From NCBI GenBank assembly GCA_020403045.1, contig JADBYK010000066.1:1-63487 (forward strand): DNA of 63,487 nucleotides, read 5' to 3'. Made by a program: the position numbers and the translations under genes. Shown piece by piece: positions 55,174-63,487 of this stretch. The stretch is from Cytophagales bacterium. Its GTDB lineage: Bacteria; Bacteroidota; Bacteroidia; Cytophagales; Cyclobacteriaceae. The notes beneath the pieces are model-generated. The model saw only the letters and a program-made list of their open reading frames with translations, was not told the origin of the DNA and made no database searches. Numbering within the stretch: position 1 is the stretch's first letter; the number at the start of each line of letters is the position of its first letter.

Positions 55174-56763
55174 TCATTCAGAAGAGTTCTTCTTGTAATA
55201 CAACTTGACCATAGCCTCAGCACAACGTTCACCATCCATTGCAGCCGACACGATACCTCCCGCATACCCTGCACCTTCACCGCACGGAAAAAAATTCTTG
55301 ACCGATACATGCTCCAATGTCTCCTTGTCTCTAGGAATACGCACAGGAGAAGATGTTCTACTCTCCACTCCTACTATTTGTGCTTCGTTGGTTAAGTAGC
55401 CCCTCATTTTGCTTCCAAAATTCCTGAACCCCTGCCTCAAACCCTCTGCAATAAATGGCGGTAATACATCATCCATGGCGATACTCTCAAGTCCTGGCTG
55501 ATAGGATGTAGGTAACAAACTAGACGAGTGCTTTCCCCCTACAAAATCGATTAAACGTTGAGCCGGGGCGGCTTGCGTTCCGCCCGCAAGTGAGCATGCT
55601 CTTTTTTCAACTTCAGACTGAAAATGAAGGCCCGCCAAAGCACCATACTTGCTAAACTTCTGGTAGTCGGATTCTTCAATCGACATTACTATTCCTGAAT
55701 TGGCGAACTTAGAGTCTCGCCTTGAAGGGCTCATTCCGTTGACGACCACTTCACCTGGGGCTGTTGCTGCCGGAACAATAAAGCCACCGGGACACATACA
55801 AAAAGAGAATACGCCACGCTCTTTGCCATTTACTTTCGCCTGATGAACCAGCGAATAAGAAGAGGCCGGCAAATAAGGACCGCGATCAGTTTTACAATGA
55901 TACTGAACCTGATCAATCAACGACTGTGCATGCTCGACACGCACACCCAACGCAAAGGGCTTCGCTTCTATATTAATTCCACGTTGATGGAGCAATTCAA
56001 AAATATCTCTTGCAGAATGACCAGTCGCAAGTAGCACAGAGGCAGCTTCCCATTTGGTGCCACCCTCGGTGACAACACCTTGCATTTCATTACCCTTCAA
56101 TATAAAATCGATTACTTTAGTATTGAAATGTATTTCTCCCCCGGCCTTCTTGATCGTCTCGCGAAGCTCCGCCACTAGCAAGGGCAGCTTGTTGGTGCCA
56201 ATGTGTGGATGAGCATCATATAAAATTTCCTCTTTGGCGCCATGCGCTACCAGGATTTCCAAAATACGTCTGATATCGCCCCGCTTTTTTGAACGGGTAT
56301 ATAGTTTACCATCTGAGTAGGTGCCCGCACCTCCCTCGCCAAAGCAATAATTTGATTCCGGGTTAACGACATTTGCTTTATTGATCGCAGCGATGTCTCG
56401 TCTTCGTGCCTGCACATCTTTTCCGCGCTCTAGTAGAATTGGTTTGACGCCCAATTCGATTAGACGGATGGCAGCAAACATGCCGGCTGGTCCAGATCCA
56501 ACAATAATTGCTGCGGGAGCGTGGCTCACATCGGGATATGATTTTTCATAAGTGATGTTTGATCCCGCTTCTTTCTTTGGAACAAGTTCCACCAGAAAAT
56601 TTACTATTACTTCCCTGCCTCTGGCATCAATCGATCTACGTAATGGCTGTAAAAATAGTCCGCCATCATCTATTAAATGTAGTTTTTGAAAAAGAGCAGG
56701 TTTGACAAGCGCCTCGTCAAATGCCTCTTGGGGTGTTAAATTAACTTCAACTTTCTGGTTCAT
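55174..56763 (-). CDS. FAD-dependent oxidoreductase (COG2509 type)
   Basis: Flavoprotein of unknown substrate. An N-terminal ferredoxin-like region (about 1-85) precedes the dinucleotide-binding motif AIIVGSGPAGMFAAIRLIE (about 86-104). NYCFGEGGAGTYSDGKLYT near 135 and GEGAGYAGGIVSAAMDG near 500 are strongly conserved in this family. Length 529 is normal. It shares a strand with the CoA-binding gene; the two might act together, but this is inference. Confidence 0.88.
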   Translation of the reverse strand: MNQKVEVNLTPQEAFDEALVKPALFQKLHLIDDGGLFLQPLRRSIDARGREVIVNFLVELVPKKEAGSNITYEKSYPDVSHAPAAIIVGSGPAGMFAAIRLIELGVKPILLERGKDVQARRRDIAAINKANVVNPESNYCFGEGGAGTYSDGKLYTRSKKRGDIRRILEILVAHGAKEEILYDAHPHIGTNKLPLLVAELRETIKKAGGEIHFNTKVIDFILKGNEMQGVVTEGGTKWEAASVLLATGHSARDIFELLHQRGINIEAKPFALGVRVEHAQSLIDQVQYHCKTDRGPYLPASSYSLVHQAKVNGKERGVFSFCMCPGGFIVPAATAPGEVVVNGMSPSRRDSKFANSGIVMSIEESDYQKFSKYGALAGLHFQSEVEKRACSLAGGTQAAPAQRLIDFVGGKHSSSLLPTSYQPGLESIAMDDVLPPFIAEGLRQGFRNFGSKMRGYLTNEAQIVGVESRTSSPVRIPRDKETLEHVSVKNFFPCGEGAGYAGGIVSAAMDGERCAEAMVKLYYKKNSSE

Positions 56764-56864
56764 AGGAAAGGTAGTTATCCCTTCAATTGGATGACAGACT
56801 AATTAAGACGCAAGTTATAAGTTATTGTTGGCTCTGGATGATGCTTGTTGAGAAATCGTTCGCG

Positions 56865-58670
56865 TTATCTTCTTCCATCGAAAGAAAAAGAATAGCCAAA
56901 GTTGATCCCAAAATTAGTGCTGGTGGAAAAAGACGATTGATTGATTGACGAAAAAGAATTTTTATACAAATCATCTACATCAAAATTTCTAAATCCAATA
57001 TTGTAAGCACCAAATATATCAATGGTAAATCCATTGGCGTTGTTTCGTTCCATCAGGCGCAGCCCTAGCAACACACCCCATTCTGCTCGTTGTTCTGATG
57101 CGCTTGCCGTAACTTTTGTTTGGGGGGAGATCGGAGAGAAAACATTGTTGAAATGACTGATATTAGTGAACCTCACCTGATGGCCAAAGTACCACATTCC
57201 CGTCTTTAGAGGATTATAAAATTTCTGCCGTACCGAGATCACGTTGCCCCGCTGAAACACTTTATTTTCAGGCACTTCGGTGTCTGCCGTAAAAAACGGA
57301 TCGCGTAATCCTTCAAAGGCAAACTCGTGCCCGAGTCGTTCTTGATTGTAAAACTCTATGGAAAGCGGGATCGTTCCAATGAATGCAAAAACCGGATTTC
57401 CCCCAACGATCACGCCATGGTACTCGGGAAATAAAGGCGAAAAATAATCGAAGCCTTTTTGTTTCGATTTTTTGGGTAGCACAATCGTATTGTTTGTCTT
57501 TTTTTGCAGCGCGGCACCAATCTCGTTGGCCAGCACCTTGTCATCATAGAATGGCTTATAGTACCCCGCCAGTTTCCCATCGGGCTCATACAACTCCCAA
57601 GTGCCAATGCGTAGGTCATCCTCAATTTGCCCTTTTGTTTGTAGCGAGCCATTGGGGAAAAAGCCTGAATAAACACCCTTGCCCCGATCAAATATGCACT
57701 CTCCTTCTAGTTTGCCATCTTGAAAATAGTATTGCCACTTTCCCTGATTTTTATCGTCTACAATTTGTCCTTTCACCCGCAATTTACCGTCTTGATAATA
57801 TTCACGGTATTCTCCTACGCCATTTTGATAAGTGATCTCATTTCGTTTACTCCCTCCTTTGTTGAAGGTTGACCAGTATCCATTCTTTTTGCCATCAACA
57901 AACTCGCCTCCTGAGAGTGCAGAGCCATCTTCAAAGAAATAGTTCCAACGCCCACTTGGTAAATCATTCGTGTACCAACCGGAAGCCGACAGTTTGCCCG
58001 AGGGATAAAATTGCTTCCATTCACCATTCTTTTTCCCATTCTCAAAATTACCTTCACTCTCCAGTGATCCATCTTCAGCAAAGAACCGCCAAAGCCCCAC
58101 ATTGCGTGCTCCTGCCTTTGGACCTTCTCCCATTACTTTTCCCGAATGATAATACTCGGTAAACCTACCATAGTCATCTTTGTACTCGATCTCACCACGC
58201 AAGGCTCCGTCTTCGAAATACATTTTCCATAAGCCTGTTCGATTATTTTCGTTATACTCGCCAGTTTCTTTGAGGTCTCCATTTTCATAGTAAATTTTCC
58301 ACACTCCTTCTTTTGTTTTCCCGTCAATGATACCTTCCATACTTTTTTGCCCGCTTTCATAAAAATATTCCCACAATCCATAGTTGGAGTTAGCGCGTAG
58401 AATTCCCTTCATGCGCAGATTGCCCGTCTCAAAATAAAACTCCCAGGCACCACTGGTCTCGTTGTTAACAAATTGACCTTTTGATTCGATGTTGCCATTC
58501 AAGAAATAAGAGATATACCGCCCCTGTAGAATATTGCTGATCGTATCTTTTACCTGGTATACTTCTTTTACATTTTTCTTAGCGACATCATGGTAGGTGG
58601 TGCGAGTGTTGCCCTGCCCTAAGACAAACAGAGGAAACATCCACAACAAAAAGAAAGCGCACTTTTTCAC
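56865..58670 (-). CDS. MORN-repeat (YwqK-like) exported protein with C-terminal barrel-like domain
   Basis: A signal peptide (VKKCAFFLLWMFPLFVLGQ) is followed by about 15 MORN-like repeats of roughly 22 residues (about 40-365), such as GLWEYFYESGQKSMEG and GEWKQFYPSGKLSASG. The last 210 residues differ: they contain alternating aromatic strands, NGFTIDIFGAYNIGF and NFGINFGYSFSF, ending in Phe near the C-terminus, as in outer-membrane beta-barrels. The label antitoxin is often attached to YwqK-type repeats, but nothing here supports a toxin pair. GTG at 58670 starts the signal peptide; the open frame continues to a TTG at 58703. Confidence 0.75.
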   Translation of the reverse strand: MKKCAFFLLWMFPLFVLGQGNTRTTYHDVAKKNVKEVYQVKDTISNILQGRYISYFLNGNIESKGQFVNNETSGAWEFYFETGNLRMKGILRANSNYGLWEYFYESGQKSMEGIIDGKTKEGVWKIYYENGDLKETGEYNENNRTGLWKMYFEDGALRGEIEYKDDYGRFTEYYHSGKVMGEGPKAGARNVGLWRFFAEDGSLESEGNFENGKKNGEWKQFYPSGKLSASGWYTNDLPSGRWNYFFEDGSALSGGEFVDGKKNGYWSTFNKGGSKRNEITYQNGVGEYREYYQDGKLRVKGQIVDDKNQGKWQYYFQDGKLEGECIFDRGKGVYSGFFPNGSLQTKGQIEDDLRIGTWELYEPDGKLAGYYKPFYDDKVLANEIGAALQKKTNNTIVLPKKSKQKGFDYFSPLFPEYHGVIVGGNPVFAFIGTIPLSIEFYNQERLGHEFAFEGLRDPFFTADTEVPENKVFQRGNVISVRQKFYNPLKTGMWYFGHQVRFTNISHFNNVFSPISPQTKVTASASEQRAEWGVLLGLRLMERNNANGFTIDIFGAYNIGFRNFDVDDLYKNSFSSINQSSFSTSTNFGINFGYSFSFDGRR

Positions 58671-58748
58671 ATTGTAAAGATAGCCATTCACAATAACTGC
58701 CAATAATCGAATGCCCTATTTTGGCTTTGCATGTTATTGGACTAGCAG

Positions 58749-59693
58749 CTACAAGTTCTTTAACACACCCGCTTTTCCCCAATCTGCTTTCTCCTGATCT
58801 GTCCAAAGCGCAGGGAAAAACATTATCTTTTGGAAGCGCGGAGGCAAATATTTTTGCCAGTTTGTACCGCCTGTGGCTTTGATATCTTCCGGATCGCGTT
58901 GTAGGTACCGGCCTGCTGACTTCAAATGGGCTAGCGGCCACAACACGTTGGCCAGTTGATCAAACTCGCGAAGACGAGAGACCACTTCGGGAGAGTCTTT
59001 GAAATGTTGTTCATACAGTCTCGACAAATTTCGGTCGCGATACTTCATACCAGTCGACTTAAAAATCTCCAGATATTTTTCTTCAAACTGCTGAAGTGTT
59101 AATGTCTTTTTTCCAGACGCTAACTCAGTAGCGCCACTTCGCCAGTATAATTTCTCTACCTGAAGGTCAAAATCACTGTATTCCCGCAACGCTTCACGCT
59201 CTTGTGGATTAACCAGATTAATCATGTCGGTGGCACACATTTCGATTAACCGATATTGGGCAGATTGAAAACCGGACGAAGGCAACAACGACATCCGAAA
59301 CTTCAAGAATTGCTCGCGCTCCATGCCATCGACCATTACGGTAAACGAACTTTCTAACAATTGAAAATAGCGAATGACCCGATCAAGTCGTGCGACAAAG
59401 AAAGCTTGATCCAGAGGTTGTTTCTCCGAAATCTGTTCAAGCTCCCATAGTATCAGGTTAAAATACAGCTCCGTAATCTGATGGTAAACAATAAAAACCT
59501 TCTCGTCAGGAAACTGGGTCTTGGGGTTCTGCAAACTTAGCAGTGTATCCAAGTGAATATAATCCCAGTAAGTCAGGTAGTCGGCATGCAACAACCCATC
59601 CAGATAGGAAGAAAGATCTTGCCCCATCACCGCATACTTTTGCTGCAGTTTTTTTACTTGTTCTACTAAATTAGGATCGAGTGGCTTTTCCAT
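58749..59693 (-). CDS. kynA: Tryptophan 2,3-dioxygenase
   Basis: Haem enzyme that opens the indole ring of tryptophan to N-formylkynurenine. Motifs: YLTYWDYIHLDTLLSLQ (about 39-55), FIVYHQITELYFNLILWELE with the distal His, PSSGFQSAQYRLIE (about 135) and the substrate-binding ATGGTNWQKYLPP near 287. Length 314 is slightly more than proteobacterial TDO, as in other Bacteroidota. It is divergent from the glutaryl-CoA dehydrogenase gene; no kynureninase or formamidase gene is in the window. Confidence 0.93.
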   Translation of the reverse strand: MEKPLDPNLVEQVKKLQQKYAVMGQDLSSYLDGLLHADYLTYWDYIHLDTLLSLQNPKTQFPDEKVFIVYHQITELYFNLILWELEQISEKQPLDQAFFVARLDRVIRYFQLLESSFTVMVDGMEREQFLKFRMSLLPSSGFQSAQYRLIEMCATDMINLVNPQEREALREYSDFDLQVEKLYWRSGATELASGKKTLTLQQFEEKYLEIFKSTGMKYRDRNLSRLYEQHFKDSPEVVSRLREFDQLANVLWPLAHLKSAGRYLQRDPEDIKATGGTNWQKYLPPRFQKIMFFPALWTDQEKADWGKAGVLKNL

Positions 59694-59795
59694 TAAACAA
59701 AAGGTGAATAGTAGCCCTTTATAACGACTTCATATAGCCTCTACTTTGGACTTTTGTGTAAATTTGGTGCTTTCGCCAAGAATAACCAAAAAGCC

Positions 59796-61016
59796 ATGTC
59801 AAGCACCACTTCAGCCAACGCGTCTGCTAAAAAGTCCTTGAAGCAAGACCTATACGAACACCCTGATTTTTATCAAATCGATGACTTGCTTACCGAAGAG
59901 CATAAGTTGATTCGCAGCTCTGTACGCGACTTTGTCAAAAAAGAGATAAGTCCCTACATTGAAGATTGGGCCCAGCGTGCACACTTTCCTTACGAAATCG
60001 TGAGAAAGTTTGGCGAAGTGGGTGCCTTCGGACCTACCCTGCCTGTAGAATATGGCTGTGGTGGCCTAGACTATATCTCCTATGGAATTATTATGCAAGA
60101 GATTGAGCGTGGGGACTCCGGCATGAGGTCTACAGCGTCCGTTCAAGGATCACTCGTGATGTATCCTATTTATAAATTTGGCAACGAAGCACAGCGCAAA
60201 AAATATCTGCCGAAACTAGCCAGTGGAGAATGGTTGGGTTGCTTTGGTTTGACGGAGCCTGACCACGGTTCCAACCCGAGTGGAATGGTCACCAACTTCA
60301 AAGACATGGGCGATCACTACTTGTTGAACGGAGCAAAGATGTGGATTTCAAATTCTCCGAAAGCAGATGTTGCAGTGGTATGGGCAAAGAATGAAGTGGG
60401 GCGAATTCATGGACTTATTGTCGAGCGCGGAATGCCCGGTTTTACCACACCGGAAACACACGGAAAATGGAGCCTTCGGGCAAGTGCTACGGGAGAACTG
60501 GTATTTGATAACGTGAAAGTTCCAAAAGAAAACATGTTGCCAGGTAAAAATGGTCTAGGCGCACCCATGATGTGTTTGGATTCTGCGCGCTATGGAATAG
60601 CATGGGGAGCGCTGGGCGCAGCTATGGATTGTTATGAATCGGCCAGACGATATGCTGCCGAGCGTATCCAATTTGGAAAACCAATTGCTTCTTTTCAATT
60701 GCAACAAAAAAAGCTGGCTGAAATGCTTACTGAAATAACGAAAGCACAATTGCTCAACTGGCGATTGGGCGTGTTGATGAATGAAGGCAAGGCGACAACC
60801 CCTCAGATATCATTGGCGAAGCGTAACAATGTGAACCTCGCTTTGGAAATTGCGAGAGAAGCACGTCAAATGCATGGTGGCATGGGGATCACGGGCGAAT
60901 ACCCCATTATGCGCCACATGATGAACTTAGAATCAGTAGTGACCTACGAAGGCACACACGACATTCATTTATTGATTTTAGGAAATGAAATTACAGGGAT
61001 ACCTGCTTTTGTATAA
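59796..61016 (+). CDS. gcdH: Acyl-CoA dehydrogenase, glutaryl-CoA dehydrogenase type
   Basis: FAD enzyme that oxidises and decarboxylates glutaryl-CoA to crotonyl-CoA in lysine and tryptophan breakdown. Family features: GMRSTASVQGSLVMYPIYKFG (in part, near 109-125), FGLTEPDHGSNPSGM near 147, YGIAWGALGAAMDCYESAR, and the catalytic Glu in TYEGTHDIH (about residue 385). ATG at 59796 starts a plausible mitochondrial-type N-terminus without signal; a TTG 14 codons upstream is less likely. Its neighbour is tryptophan dioxygenase and etfBA lies 5 kb away, consistent with amino-acid oxidation. Confidence 0.9.
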   Translation: MSSTTSANASAKKSLKQDLYEHPDFYQIDDLLTEEHKLIRSSVRDFVKKEISPYIEDWAQRAHFPYEIVRKFGEVGAFGPTLPVEYGCGGLDYISYGIIMQEIERGDSGMRSTASVQGSLVMYPIYKFGNEAQRKKYLPKLASGEWLGCFGLTEPDHGSNPSGMVTNFKDMGDHYLLNGAKMWISNSPKADVAVVWAKNEVGRIHGLIVERGMPGFTTPETHGKWSLRASATGELVFDNVKVPKENMLPGKNGLGAPMMCLDSARYGIAWGALGAAMDCYESARRYAAERIQFGKPIASFQLQQKKLAEMLTEITKAQLLNWRLGVLMNEGKATTPQISLAKRNNVNLALEIAREARQMHGGMGITGEYPIMRHMMNLESVVTYEGTHDIHLLILGNEITGIPAFV

Positions 61017-61019
61017 CTC

Positions 61020-61093
61020 GTTTGTTGTAGTTGGTTATTCGTTGATCGAGCACCAGTATTCCAATAACCAACAACGAACAACGAACAACAAAC
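61020..61093. repeat. Inverted heptamer array abutting the wecB start codon
   Basis: Right arm: four contiguous 7-base units AACCAAC, AACGAAC, AACGAAC, AACAAAC (61066-61093), directly followed by A-ATG context of wecB. Left arm: GTTTGTTGT (61020-61028) and GTTGGTTATT (61030-61039) are exact reverse complements of 61085-61093 and 61063-61072. The arms enclose about 23 bases. It has the layout of the S23 flanks but contains no ORF. Confidence 0.75.
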
Positions 61094-61094
61094 A

Positions 61095-62174
61095 ATGAAA
61101 ATCGTAACTGTTCTTGGCGCTCGTCCGCAATTCATCAAAGCCGCTACAGTATCGCGTGCGCTCAAGAAGTCTGGCATTGAGGAAATCATTGTTCACACGG
61201 GGCAGCATTTTGATGCCAATATGAGTCAGGTTTTTTTCGATGAGATGGAGATCCCCCATCCCAACTATAATCTCGAGATACAAGGTTTGAACCATGGCGC
61301 CATGACGGGGCGGATGATGGAACAAATTGAACATGTATTGATCCAAGAAAAGCCAGTATGCGTATTGGTTTATGGAGACACCAACTCAACTCTTGCTGGC
61401 GCTTTGACAGCTGCTAAACTGCACATCCCCGTAGCGCATGTGGAAGCGGGGCTGCGGAGTTTCGAAATGAAGATGCCGGAAGAAGTCAATCGAATATTGA
61501 CCGACCGCATCAGCCAATTGCTATTCTGCCCTACCGAAACCGCAGTTGCCAATCTGGAAAAAGAAGGCTTCAGAAACTTCCTTTGTGAGATTGAACAGCC
61601 GGGAGATGTGATGTACGATGCCGTGCTTTACTACCAGCAAATAGCAGAAACAGTAGCAACGATTATCAAGAAGCTAAATCTCACTCCAAATAACTTCGTT
61701 CTGTGCACCATCCACCGCGCAGAAAACACCAATGACCCGGAGAAACTTCGAGGCATTTGTGATGCCTTGAATGAAATCAATAAAGAAATGCCGGTGGTAC
61801 TCCCCTTACATCCTCGCACAAAGGCTTACCTGAATTCGCTGGCAATCTCTCTGGATGTTACGATGATCGAGCCGCAAGGATATTTTGATATGCTGTCATT
61901 ATTGAGAAATTGTAAGTTGGTAATGACTGACAGTGGTGGGCTGCAAAAGGAAGCTTTTTTCTTCCAAAAATTCTGCCTTACTCTTCGCGACCAGACAGAG
62001 TGGGTAGAATTGACCGATGCAAAAGTAAACTATATCGTGGGCTCAGAAAAAGCTGCTATTCTTTCCATGTTCAATAGACTAGAGAATGAGCTCTTTCCTA
62101 CTACAGGTGCGCTGTATGGTGAAGGCAACGCGGCAGAGTTGATCGTAAAGAAGTTAAAAACGAAGTTCAACTAA
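61095..62174 (+). CDS. wecB: UDP-N-acetylglucosamine 2-epimerase (non-hydrolysing)
   Basis: Interconverts UDP-GlcNAc and UDP-ManNAc for surface polysaccharide synthesis. Motifs: VLGARPQFIKAA at the N-terminus, TGQHFDANMS, YGDTNSTLAGALTAAKL near 95, HVEAGLRSFEMKMPEEVNR near 115 and MTDSGGLQKEAFF near 275. Length 359 is normal. It starts with ATG directly after an array of heptamer repeats. No other polysaccharide gene is in the window. Confidence 0.95.
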   Translation: MKIVTVLGARPQFIKAATVSRALKKSGIEEIIVHTGQHFDANMSQVFFDEMEIPHPNYNLEIQGLNHGAMTGRMMEQIEHVLIQEKPVCVLVYGDTNSTLAGALTAAKLHIPVAHVEAGLRSFEMKMPEEVNRILTDRISQLLFCPTETAVANLEKEGFRNFLCEIEQPGDVMYDAVLYYQQIAETVATIIKKLNLTPNNFVLCTIHRAENTNDPEKLRGICDALNEINKEMPVVLPLHPRTKAYLNSLAISLDVTMIEPQGYFDMLSLLRNCKLVMTDSGGLQKEAFFFQKFCLTLRDQTEWVELTDAKVNYIVGSEKAAILSMFNRLENELFPTTGALYGEGNAAELIVKKLKTKFN

Positions 62175-62207
62175 TTGTTCTTGCGTCAAACTTCCTTTCG
62201 AAGAATT

Positions 62208-63296
62208 TCAATTATCGATATACCCTTTTACCAGTATTCGTTGAACGGGGTTAACGGGGTCATTTGCATAAATGGTAAGTGCCTTGTTTTGCAGCCCTTC
62301 ACGGCCGGTCGGATCGAAGCGAAACTCAATTGTTGCTTCTTCATTTGGTTTTAGTTTCATACGACTAAAATTGACAACCAAACAGGTGCAATTGCTTTGA
62401 ATATGTCGAATGATCAGGTCCTTTTTCCCTCTGTTTCTGGCTCTTAACGACCTTGTCACTTCAACTCCGTTTCTGATTTTCCCAAAATCCAATTGGTAGT
62501 CGTTAACGACCAAAGTAGGCGCGGCCAACTGCTCTTCGGGCGTGAGCGGGGCAAAATATTCTTCGACCGTGGCGTACACCGGAAACTGTTTTTCGGGCAG
62601 CATCTTGTCGGTGGTTTTGATAGTTAAACTATTTGAACAAAATCCATACTTACCCTCTACATTGGCGCGGTAAACAATACTGATTTTTGTCAATAGCTTT
62701 GGCGGCAGCACTTTAGGATAAACTAACTTAATATGTGGGGGCGCTACCACCGCGAGAATCTTGATCGAATCATTGCTATTGTTATAGAGCGGGAATTCAA
62801 CAGCCGGATTCTCTTTGTTGAGAAAAACTTTGCCAACGTTAAATGACGTATTTCTAAATCGTAGATTTCCCTTTTCTACCACCAAATCATACGGCCCTGT
62901 TTCAGCCTTCGTATCAATTACATTTCCTTTAATCTGAAGAATGATTGCGGTACCCTCAAAGTCGGTAGTAACAGTAAGTGATTTATTGAAATAGCCTGGC
63001 CGTCCTTTCGGGTCAAAGCTGGCTTTAATCAATCCTGACTTACCAGGGGCAATAGCTTCCTTTGTCCATCCGGGTGTTGTACAGCCACAAGATGGCTGAA
63101 CAGCTAGAATTGTAATCGGCTGCATGGATTTGTTAAAAAAAATAAACTCGTGCATCACCGGGCCATTTTGTTCAACAACATCACCAAAGTCATGGCTCTT
63201 GTCTTGAAAAAATAACGGCTCTGCTACTTGGCCAAAGCTAAGCTGATAGCCAACCAGTGCCCAAAACTGCAAAAGAAGTACCCTAATTATCCCCAT
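62208..63296 (-). CDS. Exported DUF1573 protein with two immunoglobulin-like domains
   Basis: A signal peptide (about 1-22, ending LSFG) precedes two DUF1573/ASPM-like beta domains. The first (about 28-130) has SHDFGDVVEQNGPV and the Cys-Gly-Cys motif PSCGCTTPGW; the second (about 265-362) has QLDFGKIRNGVEVT and NCTCLVVNF. A middle beta region separates them. Such proteins are abundant in Bacteroidota envelopes and may be structural; no enzymatic role is apparent. ATG start. A perfect -7 element lies 17-24 bases upstream. Confidence 0.85.
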   Translation of the reverse strand: MGIIRVLLLQFWALVGYQLSFGQVAEPLFFQDKSHDFGDVVEQNGPVMHEFIFFNKSMQPITILAVQPSCGCTTPGWTKEAIAPGKSGLIKASFDPKGRPGYFNKSLTVTTDFEGTAIILQIKGNVIDTKAETGPYDLVVEKGNLRFRNTSFNVGKVFLNKENPAVEFPLYNNSNDSIKILAVVAPPHIKLVYPKVLPPKLLTKISIVYRANVEGKYGFCSNSLTIKTTDKMLPEKQFPVYATVEEYFAPLTPEEQLAAPTLVVNDYQLDFGKIRNGVEVTRSLRARNRGKKDLIIRHIQSNCTCLVVNFSRMKLKPNEEATIEFRFDPTGREGLQNKALTIYANDPVNPVQRILVKGYIDN

Positions 63297-63312
63297 TTTC
63301 TATTGATTGCCA

Positions 63313-63320
63313 CAAAGGTA
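63313..63320 (-). promoter_or_regulatory. Probable -7 promoter element of the DUF1573 gene
   Basis: Minus-strand TACCTTTG matches TAnnTTTG exactly. The start codon is 17 bases downstream, leaving a very short leader. No clear -33 element. Confidence 0.45.
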
Positions 63321-63356
63321 AATAAGAATTGCAAGCACATCGATGGTTGAACCCAG

Positions 63357-63487
63357 ATTATGCAATGCTGACGGTACTGTCAGCATTGCATAATTGACGA
63401 ATGAAAATCAACGATTTAGCCCCAAGTAAGAAAACCAAGTTGGTGATTTTCATTGTCAGGTCAGACGATAAATGTCTGACTCTGACC
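63357..63487. repeat. Cluster of three palindromes at the window edge
   Basis: First: perfect 16-bp inverted repeat ATTATGCAATGCTGAC/GTCAGCATTGCATAAT with a 6-base loop (63357-63394). Second: AATGAAAATCA (63400-63410) and TGATTTTCATT (63444-63454). Third: GTCAGAC and GTCTGAC (63460-63480) with a 7-base loop. No gene is visible between them. They resemble REP-type palindromes or the end of an element that continues outside the window. Confidence 0.7.

Noticed and set aside
56865-58670. Toxin-antitoxin system based on the YwqK-like repeats
   Set aside because: No toxin gene is adjacent, and the protein is exported and carries a barrel-like domain; the antitoxin label is a naming artefact of the repeat family.

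Overview
The window is from a member of the Bacteroidota, most likely order Cytophagales. The evidence is the gliding protein GldC, Bacteroidota-specific families (DUF2911, DUF3667, DUF1573, TonB receptors with an N-terminal carboxypeptidase-like domain), -7 elements of the TAnnTTTG type, few Shine-Dalgarno sequences and many TTG or GTG starts. I see no rRNA, tRNA, phage, CRISPR or integrase gene. The gene content is chromosomal housekeeping.

Layout. 1-10 kb: DEAD-box RNA helicase behind a cold-shock gene, hotdog thioesterase, fatty-acid desaturase, truncated SigJ-like ECF sigma factor, ABC-F ATPase, a HEAT-like protein, a DUF3667 membrane protein, an OmpA/PD40 protein and a 3-methyladenine glycosylase. 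10-16 kb: DUF2911 protein, then an operon of a PIG-L deacetylase, a coiled-coil membrane protein, a previously uncalled 38-residue membrane protein and a sodium/solute symporter. 16-24 kb: ketoacid CoA-transferase (scoAB), gldC, a TonB receptor paired with a GDSL lipoprotein, and an AAA_14/DUF4143 ATPase. 24-30 kb: a SAM-I riboswitch-controlled methionine operon (metH in two pieces, metF) into which two genes of the S23/four-helix-bundle (23S rRNA intervening-sequence protein) family are interleaved, each flanked by inverted short-period repeat arrays. 30-38 kb: polyphosphate genes (ppx, ppk1, ppk2) around gyrB and a leucine-rich-repeat protein. 39-50 kb: a GlgE-type alpha-glucan operon (lipoprotein amylase, glgE, treS-maltokinase fusion, glgB, GH57). 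50-63 kb: nucleoside transporter, bifunctional nuclease, electron-transfer flavoprotein, FAD-dependent oxidoreductase, MORN-repeat outer-membrane protein, tryptophan dioxygenase, glutaryl-CoA dehydrogenase, wecB and a DUF1573 protein.

How genes work together. The met operon runs from the SAM riboswitch through homocysteine methylation to methylene-THF reduction. The glucan operon would turn maltose into maltose-1-phosphate, then into branched alpha-glucan; however, the TreS domain has lost its catalytic aspartate. EtfAB is the expected electron acceptor of the nearby acyl-CoA dehydrogenase.

The most unusual structure is the pair of S23 cassettes in the met operon. Each ORF lies between inverted arrays of 7- or 8-bp units, as rRNA intervening sequences lie in the loop of a processed stem. 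One cassette sits exactly at the interdomain linker of metH, and its repeat arms are translated into both halves. Similar 7- or 8-bp arrays without an S23 gene abut the start codons of gldC and wecB.
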